A stretch of DNA of 64,000 nt from Laccaria trichodermophora (lineage: Eukaryota > Basidiomycota > Agaricomycetes > Agaricales > Hydnangiaceae), in NCBI GenBank assembly GCA_018417955.1, contig JACTVC010000006.1:1116001-1180000 (forward strand), written 5' to 3'. The notes under the pieces were generated by a model, which worked only from the letters and a program-made list of their open reading frames with translations, had not been told where the DNA came from and did not search any database. Shown one piece after another: positions 11,434 to 24,300 of this stretch. The number at the start of each line of letters is the position of its first letter. Within the stretch, counting starts at the first letter, position 1. A program made the translations under genes and the position numbers.

Positions 11434-12421
11434 GATGAAGAAATTTGGTTTGGAGTACCATTTGAACCGCGTTTGTGGTGATTATAACTCGAGAAGAACA
11501 ATGGAGATGTTGGGTGGCTTCTCAGTTACTCGTGGCTCGTGGCAGGTCGTGGCCTTCGGTGGCCTTTCTTGCTCTTTCTTGTGGCTTGGTTGAATCACAG
11601 CGGTTTTGGTGATGGCCTCTGCATTTGAAAATCAAAGTCTTGGCGGTTCTTGATTGCGATAATTATCAAGATAAACAACTGACCACAGGCTACGATAAGT
11701 TACCAACCTGCATACTTACAACTACCATAAACACACATAGAGATTGCACTAGATTGCATCGAGCGGGCTCGCCTGGGCTAGCAGTGAGTAGCGTCGGAAG
11801 GACTGAAATTTCTACATTTATCCACGGTAGGCTATTCTTGGCTATTATTTGCTTCCACCGTTCACGTGATCATAGTCTGTCTATGTACTTCAAGCTCCTT
11901 TATACGTATACTGGGTTGATGCTGGGTATAGCTTTCGTGCGGTCTGGCGCCTCTACGTCTTTCAGGATACCGTTGGGCGGTGTTTTGTGTTGTTCAAAGC
12001 TCTATGTACGCGAGAACTACCTTCGGAGATCGCTGGGATCACTTACGGAAACAAAAGTGTTGGCTGTGCAGGACCTTTTACATACCGGCCTTCTCCCGAT
12101 TCGTCCGCACACAGTGACGGACTTTGCACGCCTTTTCAACGAGGCAAGTTTTCATCAATTCGACGCCTCGTTGACCTCGAAAGGGACTGGTCAGGTGAAA
12201 GGAACTTGTGGAATCCTTAGACTCTCCTGGTCATTGCTCAGGTCCTCTACCTTCCATCGATCATCCATCGACCCCGGCTCTAAGCCAGCGTCATTGCCCC
12301 GCCTTTGAGTTTGCCGGAGGAGGAAGTCGGAGTAGATGCAGTGACCCCGCCACGCGGTACTTGAAAATCTCCTCGAAATCATTGGACTTTATCATAATTA
12401 CCCGCCGCTGCGCTACCTATC
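11434..12421. other. Intergenic between divergent genes, no gene seen
   Basis: About 990 bp between the HNH gene (minus) and the nucleotidyltransferase-like gene (plus). It contains one long plus-strand open frame (about 11625-12308) whose composition and lack of motifs argue against coding. It probably holds both promoters. Confidence 0.5.
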
Positions 12422-14618
12422 ATGGCCGTCGCTGTCGATCCCCGCCAACCCACGCACCACTGGCAATCCCATTCCCTTTCACATCAACACTTACAGCCGG
12501 TCCAACACCTCTCGATGCCTCAGCCCTTCCCAACAGAAGCTTCTCTACCAGCCCGTAATGAAGTTGATCTCAATCGGGACAAGTTAATGTCCATCTTGAA
12601 CTACTTTTCTCAGCTGATCATGGGCCAATTTAATCGGCCACTGCGCTTAGTAGTTCATGGCGGCGCGTGCATGCTTCTTCATCCAGGCCTCTACGCCCTA
12701 TCGCAGCAACAGCATCAACTATCATCCTCCCTGCCCCAGCGGACTACAACCCGGGATGTGGATTACATTCATCGGGCTTTCATTAGAGAGATGGCACAGA
12801 TGGGCGTTCTCAATGCCGCCGAAAAGTTCAAGGCGTGTATACAAGCCACTGCGCGTGCCTTTGGCCTTGGAGCCGACTGGATGAACAGTGATGCGGACGT
12901 TGCGCTCCCAATGGCGACCGAGTAAGTTTATTTTATCGCCACATAATCTCATCTTTGATATCTTGCTGCTAGCCCATCAGGCAACCAGTACGACCCGATC
13001 TACACTGCTGCCATCCAGCCAAACAACATTGACTTGCACACTATCTATCGGTCGTCGAACTCGATGCTGACGCTCATAAGTGTCACTCCCTTTTGGGCTG
13101 TGTCTCTGAAGTTGGTGCGATACACACAGAATGACGCTGCAGATATCTGTTTGCTGTTGAGGTAAGTCGTTTGTGTCCAAATGGGATCTAGCGGAGTCCT
13201 ACGCCATGCCTGGGTCTATTGTTTTATTTCAGTGGCTCATGTGATGGGAGCAGGGGGGCTTCTCGAGCGCCAGCGTTTGGTCTAAAGATGGCTCTAACTC
13301 CGCTCCGACGGCCTTTGATCTTTCCCTGTATGCTAACTCCCGTTCCTACAGAAACGGAACGATCTTATCAGGAGCCCAATGGACCCCTGAGGTTTTACAA
13401 AATTGGCTTCTATCTAATTGTTGGTCAATGGGCTATGCCAATTACGATGCACAGAAAAAGCTCGAAATGAACACAAGAATCAATCACTCGATCCAGCTCA
13501 TTTCAGGTTGGAATGCCACGTTCAACCACCTTCCGCAAACGAAGGTCAGTGCCCATGCTGCAATGGGCGGTGGCGACGTTATCGGCGGAGAGCACAACAG
13601 ACATAGCTGGGGTTCCTTCGCCGCGGCCGGGCCGGGTTCAACCCAGATACAGAACCAGCCACCGAAGAGCCATACCCCGAATATCCGCGATTGGTTAACG
13701 GCGGACCCGGAGCCAAAACGCCGCAGTGCGAGCAGGGGGCGTCCAAGCCCATCGCAAAGCACTGAGATCTTCATCCCTCCCGAGTTTGACGGTCACCAGC
13801 CGAGCCAGGCTCCCTTTCCCATGCCTTTGCCCCACAACCGTGGAGCAAGCCCAATCCCTCCAGTCGAGGAGAGATGGTCGTCGTGGCACCAACCTTCCCA
13901 ATCACGTATTCGTCAGATTGAAGAATTTGACAAGTCCTTGGGCTCGATGTTGTATGAAGGACGCAACGTGCGTAATTCAAGAACAGGGTTTATCCCTCCT
14001 GGTGCGGATCAGGAAACACCACCTCCGTCTTTGAACCGCAAGAAAGAAAAGAAGAAAAAAGATAAAGCGCGCGATAGGGATCGACAATCCAAGTGGCTCC
14101 GAGAGCCCGCGAATGACACCGATACGTCAAGCGACGATGAAGTATCTCATCGACAGCGACCAACTGGTCACCAATCCTTCCACATCTATGCCACACCTAG
14201 CCAACTTTCAGTACCAAGCCAGCAGAACCTCGAGGTCCCCACATGCACCCGCTCTCGGGCTCACTCAGAAACCCGACCTGCTTCATCTCAGGAACGTCGT
14301 CGTCCCACACCTTTACCGATAGGAGAACCTCTGAAGCCAATACCCCCTACGATATTTATACCACCAGGTGGCTCTTTCCCGCCTACGTTCCAGCCCCAGG
14401 TATACCAACCTACACAAGCACAGGCAGCAATAACTTCACAACAGCCACAGCGGATGGCTCGTCCTCAGCATCTACAGCACCATGCGGAACCGCATGTGCA
14501 GCAAGCGCCCGTACCACATACCCATCTCGCTCGCCCTCAACATCTACAGTATTCCCAACAGCAGCATCCATCTCACTCTCAACCTGTACAAGCGCCCGCT
14601 CATCGTCATTCGACCTAA
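12422..14618 (+). CDS. Nucleotidyltransferase-fold protein with disordered Pro/Gln-rich tail
   Basis: Exons 12422-12921, 12973-13161 and 13352-14618 give about 651 residues. The N-terminal part has the nucleotidyltransferase signature: RLVVHGGACMLLHP (the GG helix) followed by TTRDVDYIHRAF (the D-x-D strand), as in MNT/DUF6036-like proteins. Later come WTPEVLQNWLLSNCW and SMGYANYD. From about residue 270 the chain is low-complexity, rich in proline, serine, glutamine and histidine, with a Lys/Arg cluster (NRKKEKKKKDKARDRDRQ) that could act as a nuclear localisation signal. The second intron is long (190 bp) and might hide a small exon. Such proteins are frequent in agaricomycetes with no known role; catalytic activity is uncertain. 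Confidence 0.65.
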
Positions 14619-15119
14619 TCATTATCTTGGTCTACTTACATAGACAGACAAACTTCAAGCAAACGGACGGCAAAACCATAACCAACTCCAACCTATCCTC
14701 AATGTATTCCAACGCTCAATCTTCCCAACGTCCGATGTATGACCACCTTTGATCCGGCACCTAATTTATGTATGCAATTTCCCCTCACTCAGCCTTTTCG
14801 CCCTCCGCGTAATGGGAAGAAATAACTCTTGTTGTCTTGGCCTCGTATCCACCTTCTTGTACCCCTGGTTCATTCTTCGTTCTTCGCACATAACCCTATT
14901 CCCTGGTGGCATAGAATCCCTTGGCAAAGTAATTCCTATGCACGTACAGTACGTTCGTAGAACGATAATATTAAAAATTGAACTGCCTCTATATCCATCC
15001 CATCCTGTAAATCCACTACCACATTCTAAGATAGACAGTAGCTCCTTGCACTCAGAGCCGTCTTTGCTTGTCCACCACAATCTCCTGGTCGTCGGCCCCA
15101 GCAACTGAGGGGTAATCCA
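14619..15119. other. Intergenic, convergent 3' ends
   Basis: About 500 bp between two converging genes. No coding signal or repeat was seen. Confidence 0.5.
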
Positions 15120-17132
15120 TCACGCCCTCATATCCTCATCCTTCTCAACTGTTATTCCAAAAAGTGGCCACATGGAAGCAACGTTCAGGTCCGCGTTATC
15201 GCCAACCATCGTTCCTACTTTGTCGCCTATCTGGTATACGGATTTGTTCTATTCGAATAGCCCTCGTGAGCACAGCTTTCCGAAATGAAAGAGAAGGAGA
15301 GATGAAGGGAAGAGAGGAGAACAAGAAAACATAGAGAAGATATAGAAATTAAAGACATACCAGACCAAGGGAGACTTTGATAGCTGGTGGTTTGGGTGTA
15401 TATCGCTCTAGTCCTATTAATGCCTCAGCCTCGTTCTCCTTTGACGCAGAGGAGTTGATGAGTCGAATGATGTTCCGCGCAGCTACCTCCGTCTAAAACA
15501 CACCCATTCAATCAAAAAGTCGCTGACAATGAATGGAGGAAATACTTGAGCATAAGCGTTGTGCCCCGCAGGTATCGCACCAAACGCGTCTGCCGCATCG
15601 CCAGTGACGAATATGTGTGGGTATGGGGTATGTTTTTCTAAGTCTACCGTTTCTTCGGGTACTACCACGTCTTTGGCTGGTGTGTTGTCGTTTGTTGAAA
15701 TCCCGATCTTCAAGTTCCCCAACACTACTTCCAAATCGGATTTATCATTCTGAGGCTTTGAAGTTGGAGTTGTGGAAGGACGGGATAACTGCATAGTCTT
15801 CAACACCCTCGCGAGCTTGTTATCTGGATTTATAACGCCCGGGTCCATGGCTTGAAGCATTGACGTGTTTGGTACTTGCCCTGTGCATAACAGCTACCCA
15901 ACATAAAGGTGTCAGAGAGGAGAGGAAAGGAGGGCAGGAAAAAGACGGACCAACAAGTCCGCGGGAATTTCACGCCCTGTTACCGTACGAACGATCGTAG
16001 GTTTTGTAGTAGAGTCCACTTTGGAGGAGGGTATAGAGTCGAGGTCGAGGCGTTCGCCTAGTATGACGTCTACGTTGAGTTCGTTCATGGACTTGATCAC
16101 TATACATTTCGTCTGTGAGTTTCATATGGCCATAATCATACCGAAAAACAAGAAGAAATACCTTCTAAATGCATCTCCATATCAAACCTCGGCAACACCT
16201 GTTTCCTAGAATGAAGGAGCGTGACTTGTTTAGAGAGATACACTGATTTGATGTCCGTCGCGAATTCTGTGTCTCATCGTCAATATCCATAGTTACGTGT
16301 CGAGTATTGAACGGCGGAAACTCACGAATACCCAAAGCACCACCCCCAACGACGAGTACACTTGGTGCCTCTTCGACTATTCTCTGTTTCTCCTTCATCC
16401 ATTCGATACCCTCGACTTTGAGGCCGTTGTAATTTACCCCCGTTGGAGTCATCGGGTTTAGGACTCTGATCTTGCGCGCTTCATTAATAGAGGAAGAAGA
16501 GGAGGCGGACCCCCATAAGTCAAGAGGTGCGGGTAGGTGCGAGCCGAGCGCGTATATCAGGTAATCGAACGGGATGGTTTCCTTGGCAAGATCGTGGTGA
16601 GTTATGGAGATGCAACTTGGGCGGGTGGAGGTGACGTGAGCTTGGAGGTAAATGTGCTTTGGGTTTGGGGGTTGGTCGCGAAAGACGTTGGTTAGTGGAA
16701 TGACTTTATTAGTTAGTAGTGTCAGTGGGGGTGTGGTGAAGAAAGAGGGTAAGAACGTACACGCTTTATATTCGTGCCCTGGAAGAACTGCAAATCTGGG
16801 CATGACGTATACATCTAAGAAGGTGAATGTCAGCTCGGTGCCGTAGCAGGACTTTTAAGTTGACAGACGGTTCATGTGCCTAAATCACGCAAGCGGGTCA
16901 GCAAGAAGCCAACGACGAGAAAAAGGAGAACTTACGAGTTCCTATCAATAAGTATCAATCTCCACTCTTTTGGAAGCTCAGCAGCCAGAAGTTGGGCTGC
17001 ACGAGCACCTTGTACGCATATCTATATTTAGCTCGCGATCAGCAGACAGAGAAAATGAAGCTCACCTCCATAGGAGGCTCCAAGAACGATAACAGTTTTG
17101 GTTTCTTTGGTTGGTGCCGCGCCTCCGCCCAT
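15120..17132 (-). CDS. AIFM2/FSP1-like FAD-dependent oxidoreductase
   Basis: Nine to ten minus-strand exons from ATG 17132 to TGA 15120 give about 475 residues. The N-terminal dinucleotide site is VIVLGASYGGARAAQLLA. The segment SHMNHVYVMPRFAVLPGHEY continues across an intron into KAFIPLTNVF. A second dinucleotide site (VLVVGGGALGIQFATDI) fits NAD(P)H. The C-terminal FAD motif is IFVTGDAADAFGAIPAGHNA. This is the layout of apoptosis-inducing-factor-2/AMID proteins, which reduce quinones and related acceptors with NAD(P)H. No mitochondrial presequence is visible, so cytosol or membrane surface is likely. Introns are short except the last (about 130 bp). One donor (GTACGT near 16760) was chosen because it restores the conserved KAFIPL junction. 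Confidence 0.85.
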
Positions 17133-18033
17133 AGTTGTAAAGAGAGAAAGTGGGGGGAGGGGGGGTTAAATGGGAGGGTGAAAGTTCAATCTCGTCTTAT
17201 CTGATAAGCCGATAGATCATGTGACTGGCGCGCTTACGCGCCTCTTCTGACCAAACTTGGTTAGGTTTCGTCGAGACGCTTGCGCATCGTTCAAGCAATG
17301 CCGGATCAATGAATAATGAATAACGAGATTCATAAATGACGAGGGCGTTGGAACTTGGGCATCACAATCCCCCGATATGATAATCTCGACTTTCAATTTC
17401 TGGGTGAGCATTGTGCTGCACGCCAATGGGTTTGGGTTCAACGATCTTGACTGACGTTGTGAAACGAGAGGGTCGCGAATTTAGGGAAAAGCGAGCATAT
17501 AAACGTCTGATAAAGTGCGGGTTAGAACGGTGATGCATGATGCATGATGGGTGGTACGTTTTGCTTCAAAGGCGGATGTATCACGGATTTGTGAGTGAGA
17601 GCAAGATACTTTCAAGGTGAGTCTGAGAGTAAGTAGTGTCGCATCTTCATGGATGACTTTTGTCGAGGCCGCCGTTGGAGATCATGACGATTGAAGAAAT
17701 ATAAGGTACCTTGGCAACGAGTTCAATGCCAAGGAAAAGTGTGATTGGTTGTTGTGATGAAAAATCTCACGGATCCATCAGGCGGTTGCAGTTCCGTTGC
17801 TCACTATTCGCCTGCCTCGACTGTTCTCTCTCCCCTTTGTCCCCCAAAGGTCCTTCCTCCCCATCTTGAAGACCAATTCTCCCCGTCGTCTCCTCCATTC
17901 TTTTCCGACACCGCAGCTCTCGCGGCCACGCTCGTTTCTGCGTCTTTACGACTCTTTAATCAACTCCAAGGATCATCTGCTTCATCCTACTTCCTTTTTT
18001 CTGTAACCTTTGCCTCTTCTTTCTTACTTAAAA
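17133..18033. promoter_or_regulatory. Divergent intergenic region
   Basis: About 900 bp between the oxidoreductase (minus) and the membrane-protein gene (plus), presumably carrying both promoters. A TATAAA lies at 17498-17503, but its distance from the plus-strand start (about 530 bp) makes its role unclear. The last 150 bp before 18034 are strongly C/T-rich, as in many fungal leaders. Confidence 0.35.
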
Positions 18034-19821
18034 ATGGCTATTTCGCACTTTCAACTCGTTCACAAGAACCACAAACAGCCCCGTTCATCAGACCTGGTTA
18101 AGCGTGCCGCGAGTGCATGTACGTCCTTTCTTTTGACTTGCAAGATTCTTATCTTACGACCACAACCCAGCATGCAGCACGGGTGGTTTCTACCTTGCCC
18201 CAAAGATGGGCGATACCGTAAACTCTCTCACTCCCTTACCCATCACCTGGGATCCATCCTGCCTCAACAGCACCGACATTGACATCTACCTCATTTCTCC
18301 TGGTTCTGCCCTTCCACGCATCCACATCTGGACGGGCGTTGCCCTCAAACGCGGAACATACACCGCAACACTTATGCCAAGATGGTGGAACGCCACCAGC
18401 TCCCAGTCCCTCCAAATCTCCATCGTCCCAGCCGGCCAAGCTCCTTTCATGTCCCAAATTGCAGGAGGGCCTGTCTTCACTGCTACCTATACCACCCCTT
18501 CCACAGGCACACCAGCCTCTGCGGACGTCAACCAGATCGACTCGGGTGTCACAGCCGTGAACGACGCAGCCAACGCGAAGAAAAAGTCTATCTCAGGCAA
18601 AGCAGCTGCCGGCGTCCTCATCCCACTGTTGCTCATCTGCTTGTGCGTCGCTGCGTGGTTCAAGATGCAGCGCGCAAAGGGCAAAGAAAAACGAAAACGC
18701 TGGAGCGAGGCAGTCGACAAACGCATGTCCACCATTTCCACCGACTGGAAATCCATCTCTGCAGCAGGCGCACAGGCCGCCATCAGGAACTCTATCGCCG
18801 TTTCTGGGGCTGGGAGCCGCAACTCTGCGTTCTCCTTTGGCGCCATTCGTCCTTCTAGCCAGTTCATTGCCGAAGGCGAAGAAAATACGGCCGGGGTCGG
18901 GTCTACACGGAACATGTCGCAGATGCGCCCTGGAGTGGGTCTGCGAAACCCTGCAGCAATGTCTTCTACGGAGCGCGTGTCTCGTGTCTCCTTTGCAGCT
19001 GATACACGTACCTCTCGTGTGTCCTTCGCCGCGGATCCCAGGCCGTCTGGTGAATCCCGCAGGACAAGGGCGTTCCATAGCGCGTATATTCCGCCTGTGC
19101 CTGCGTTGCCGACTGACGACGTGTCGGATGATGGTTCTGGTTCTTTGTCACCTAGACAGACGCAAGGCCCTTTGACGCTCACCCCTGAGGACATTAGGGC
19201 AAGGATTAACGGAGGCAGATCGGTATCTCCCTCTTCGGCTGAGCAACCCAGAGACGAGAGTCAGATGGACGAGGTTATGCCTGCGCTGAGCAGTAAGTTT
19301 TTTTTTGTCTTCCCTCTCTTTGTTTCCTTTCTAATTCCTCCTTTTTCTTCCTATTAGTGATGCGGACAGGCGCAGACTCCTCCACAGGGGACGACGACTT
19401 CCTCTTCTCCACCCCAGCAGCACCAACGCCCTCCCATCCCAAACCCACCGCCTCCTCAGCAGGCCTAACCAGCCCCGTCATGTCATCCATGCCCATGCAA
19501 CCCATGCCCGCATCCGTCATGTCCCCCGACGACATGTTGCGCGCCTACGCAGAACGCAAGGCCGCAGGCGCCAACAAGGGAGGCTTTGGAGGTGGTATAT
19601 CGACGGCACAGATAAGCTATCCCGTTCCTGCTGCCAATACGAGTACTAGTAGCGGGAGTGGGGGGGTGAGGACGTTGTTTAATGCGAGTGGCGTTGTGAG
19701 CCCTACGAATACAGGCAATGGTGGGGGGTATGATGCGTATGCGGGAGGGGCGAGCTATGCGATTGGGGATGAGTATGATGAGGGTGATGTGGGGCATGAC
19801 CCGTATGGAGGGACTGTCTGA
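18034..19821 (+). CDS. Single-pass membrane protein with Kre9/Knh1-like ectodomain
   Basis: Exons 18034-18118, 18171-19292 and 19358-19821 give 556 residues. Residues about 30-140 form a beta-rich domain (TGGFYLAPKMGDTV; PITWDPSCLNSTDIDIYLIS; a WTGVALKRGTYTATL strand; TSSQSLQISIVP) that resembles the Ser/Thr-rich GPI-anchored Kre9/Knh1-like family. One transmembrane helix follows (AAAGVLIPLLLICLCVAAWF) with a positive stop-transfer cluster. A long Ser-rich cytoplasmic tail contains near-repeats of RVSFAAD. The predicted N-terminus lacks an obvious signal peptide, so an upstream coding exon may be missing. A role in cell-wall sensing would fit the topology but is inference. Confidence 0.7.
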
Positions 19822-21305
19822 ATGAAATGAGTGAGTGGTGAGAGGCAGGCGTGTGGAGGTTTGGGTTATTTATTGCTGCCTCTCCCTCTCTTTCTTTCTC
19901 TTCTGGTCCCCTCTGTTCTGCTCCCCATTCTGGTCGTTCTCCACTGCGAACGTAAGAACGAACGCCCCTCAATCGACACCCGCGACATCTCCCTCCTCTT
20001 GCTTCCTTTCTCTGTGTTATACTACGAATGTGACATTACCCTCCCTGGACCCTTTGGTTCTCATAAATCCACCCCCCACCTGCCAACCAGTACCACCTAC
20101 CTCTGCTTCTTCTCTTTTCTTGCCCACTTCTTGCCAGTGTTTTATTAATCATTATGACCCATTACACTCTACCACCCTATCTCTGCGCATTTCCTTCCAC
20201 CTATCTCCACCTCCTTTGACCTTTTTGCTACTAGGCGTAGCAAAGTTGGTCAGGTAACCATCGCCCAGTCCTGCGCCTAGATTTTACCCCCACGCACACA
20301 CGCACGCACTTCAGGAAGAACTCTCTTGACTTTTTTGACACTTTTCTTTTTGATTACGCGAACCCGAAATTGTACCCTACCCTACACACTGTACCCCTGT
20401 GCAGAACACAAACATACCCCTCCCTCTCCTCCCCTGTTCACGTATGTTTTTTCTTCTTTTCTTTTCTTGGGGCTATGAATTACTTATTCTTTCTTTTTAT
20501 TTTTTACTTTTACTTTTGTGAGTTGCATTGCAGAAATTTATTGGTTGGTTGGTTGAAATTCTGTCGAGTGTAGACCAGTCACAGGATGAATGCATTATCA
20601 AGTTAATCTTTTCGATTTCCCTCTACCCGCCATACTACTAGTATTGTCAAATGCTATCGTTCATCTTGCTTGCCCAAGGTCGTGGCGACGCCTTCACGGA
20701 GGCCGATTCACGACGAGCTTGGATGTATCGTTTGAGTAAAATAGACTTGACGTATCCAAATCGTGCATCGCACCATGGCCTACGAAATCAATACTTACGA
20801 GTCCCTATGTTTCATCCCATTTGTCAAAGTTGCATTGTTTGCGAAATTGAGAATGTGGGCCAAAGTGCTGGATGTAAGTATGTAGCCTACATGATCTGCC
20901 AACGTCCTTAGATAGCTCATAGCGCTGCTCAAAATTCCATTCATAAAAAATTTACAGCTTCTTCAGCGAGAGCTTCGCACGCTGGGCGGATGGCGAATGC
21001 TTTTACAGTAATTGTCCTCGCGCCTACCTACAGTTCTACCATAAAAAATACACACCTTCACTCGAAATTGGTACTGGCAAGGGCATAATAACGCTAAAAG
21101 ATTGTTGGAATTTGGTGAAGGAGAGAAATCATCGCGGTGCTTCAAAGAACCAGAGGCTCTCTATCAAGGATAAAACAAAAATCACATGTAAGGTGGGTTA
21201 CACAACATGGCCGATTTGCGCAGAGGGAAGTATTGGGAAAAATCTACAAATCAAATTGTTACTCCAATGATAACAGTGTAAGGGAGATAATAAACAAAGT
21301 CGACG
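19822..21305. other. Intergenic, no gene seen
   Basis: About 1.5 kb. The first 800 bp are pyrimidine-rich with several poly-T/poly-C tracts, most likely 3' UTR of the preceding gene. The remainder precedes the stop codon of the NACHT-WD40 gene and shows no recognisable coding sequence. Confidence 0.5.
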
Positions 21306-24300
21306 CTACGGATGGTAACACTGTGTCCATTGAGGGCCAAGGGCAGATTTTGCGAAGTCAACAGAGGAACAAGAAGAGCGGGGGATAGTGAGAATGTTGG
21401 AAGCATCAGGAAGGAGCAACTCGAGGGGCACAAACATGAGACGATGTTGCCCATCAGGGGAGAGAAGCCACCCGGTGTGTCGTTCATGGTGATTGGAATC
21501 AGATATCGTCTCGTGGATGTACAGAGATCGACAATCCCAGACACATACAGAATTATCACCTTTGGAGTCAGAGACAATCTGTTTGCCAGATGGCAAAAAT
21601 GCAACTGAGTTAACCAGATCTGTATGGCCCTCCAACTTGTCACCCATTGACACATCCCAGACCCGCACTGATTTATCGTAAGAGCCAGAGACAATCTGTG
21701 TGCCATCTGGCGAAAATGCGACCGATATGACCGTATGTGTATGGCCCCTCAACACCTTCAACTCATCACCTGTTGATACATCCCAGACCCGCACAGATGT
21801 GTCGTTCAAGCCAGAGACAATCTGTTTACCATCTGGCGAAAATGCGACAGATGTGACCCAATGCGTATGGCCAATCAACACCAACAGGTCGTCTGTCATG
21901 TCATCACAGACCCACACGGATTTGTCGGTTGAGACAATGTCTTTGCCATGTGACAAATATTCCTGAGATTTGACCAAAGATGTATGGCGCTTCAACACCT
22001 TCAGCTTGTTGCCAGTTGATGTATCCCAGACCTGCAGTGATTCATCATTTGAGCCAGAGACAATCTGTTTGCCATTTGGCGAAAATGCGACCGATGTGAC
22101 AAAATCTGTATGGCCCTTCAACTCCTTCAACTCCTCACCTGTTGATGCATCCCAGACCCGCACTGATTCATCATTCGAGCCAGAGACAATTTGTTTGCCA
22201 TCTGGCGAAAATGCGACTGATGTGACCAAATCTGTATGGCTCTTCAACAACTTCAACTCATCACCTGTTGATGCATCCCAGACCCGCACTGATTTGTCGT
22301 AAGAGCCAGAAACGATCTGTTTGCCATCTGGCGAAAATGCAACTGATATGACCAAATGTTCATGGCCCTTCAACACCTTCAACACCTCGCCTGTTGACAC
22401 ATCCCAAACCCACACTGAGTTGTCATCTGAGCCAGAGACAATCTGCTTGCCATCTGGCGAAAATGTGACTGATGTGATAATATATGTATCACCATTCAGC
22501 ACCTTCAGCTTGTCCCCTGTCGATGCATCCCAGACCCGCACAGAATTGTCATAAGAGCCAGAGACAATCTGTTTGCCCTCTGGGGAAAATGCGACTGATG
22601 TGACCGGATGTGTATGGCCCTCCAACAACTTCAACTCATCGCCTGTCGACGCATCCCAGACCCACACTGATTCATCATAAGAACCAGAGACAATATGCTT
22701 GCCATCTGGTGAAAATGCAACTGACCTGACCCGATCTGTGTGGCCTTTCAAAACCTTCAACTCTTCACCTGTTGATGCATCCCAGACCCGCACTGAGTTG
22801 TCATCTGAGCCAGAGACAATCTGTTTGCCATCTGGTGAAAATGCAACTGATGCAACCTCATCTGTGTGGCCCTCCAACACCTTCAACTTGTCGCCTGTTG
22901 ATGCATCCCAGACCCACACTGAGTTGTCGTCTGAGCCAGAGACAATCTGTTTGCCATTTGGCGAAAATGCGACCGATTCGATCGTATCTGGGCCATTCAA
23001 CACCTTCAACTCTTTGCCTGTTGATACATCCCAGACCCGCACTGATTCATCGTTCGAGCCAGAGACAATTTGTTTGCCATCTGGCGAAAATGCGACTGAT
23101 TGGACCATATCTGTATGGCCCTTCAACACCTTCAACTTGTCACCTGTCGACTTATCCCAGACCCGCAGTGATCCACCGTTCGAGCCAGAGACAATCTGTT
23201 TGCCATCTGGCGAAAATGCAACCGATGTGACCATATGTGTATGGCCCTTCAACACCTTCAACTCGTCGCCTGTCGACATATCCCAGACCCGCACTGATTT
23301 ATCATTCGAGCCAGAGACAACCTGTTTGCCATCTGGCGAAAATGCAACCGATCTGACCCCATGTGTATGGCCCTTCATCACCTTCAACTCATCGCCTGTC
23401 GACGCATCCCAGACCTGCACCAACATGTCGGAAGAGCCAGAGACAATCTGTTTGCCATCTGGCGAAACTGCAACTGCCATCACTGGACTATGTATGTCTA
23501 AAGTCATTAATAGTGTGCCGCCCAACGACGCATTAATGAAACCCGGAATTCTTGGAAAGTGGGACTTCCAATGTCGACAAGGATCCACGTTCCGTGGCCA
23601 AGTTGCCAGTGCAGAGATGTAGAGATGCGGGGTTGATGACGACGCACTGCTCCCACTAAAATATAATGCAAAAGATCGCGCCTCAGTTAGCTTTTCTGCT
23701 AATGACAAGCTACCCTAAGTGACACGTTAAGTCAGTCACTGCATATTCAAATGGCAAAAAACTCACTTGGGAATTTATAACCCAGTCATGCACTGTTCGA
23801 AGCATCGAACCGCAGAGGCCGCGCAAACGTAGGAGGTTCATGGCCTCGATCCAGAATAAAACACGAAGTCGCAGGAAATCCGATATGCTGTCATGCAGAC
23901 CGTCCGGGATGATCGATGCGGCAGCGGAGACGTGGTAACTCCAGTTCCGGGAGGAATAGCTTAAGACAGGAGATATGTTTTCTTTGACAGCATCCGCGAG
24001 CATGGGGTTGGCTAGATCAAGCACAAATGATGAAGGGATATTTGCTATGTTGAAGCGCAATCCGTCCTTCATGCACCTGAAGCAGGCATCGGCTAGAAGT
24101 CGATGGTGCATCGCCTGATTGCACCAAAACTTGCCTGAGCGATCCTGATTGAGTATGAAGTCAGAAAAGGACTTGTGGTAAGCCAGGACTCGGCCATGTT
24201 CGCGGTAGAGCACGGCATGAAGATCTAAGAGGAGTTTTTCCGCGACGTCGGTGTAGTCCGAAGTGAAAAGAAGGTCGGCAACGACAGAGGTTGATGTCCG

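Noticed and set aside
11625..12308. Open plus-strand frame of 227 codons
   Set aside because: No motif, unusual composition for a protein, lies between two divergent genes where promoters are expected.
13163..13351. Possible extra exon (after TTTCAG at 13210) inside the second intron of the nucleotidyltransferase-like gene
   Set aside because: Including it shifts the conserved NGTILSGAQWTPEVL segment out of frame with any donor I could find.
22699..23622. Long plus-strand frame with repeated PSGENATD segments
   Set aside because: It is the antisense shadow of the WD40 repeat array; the repetition comes from the minus-strand units.
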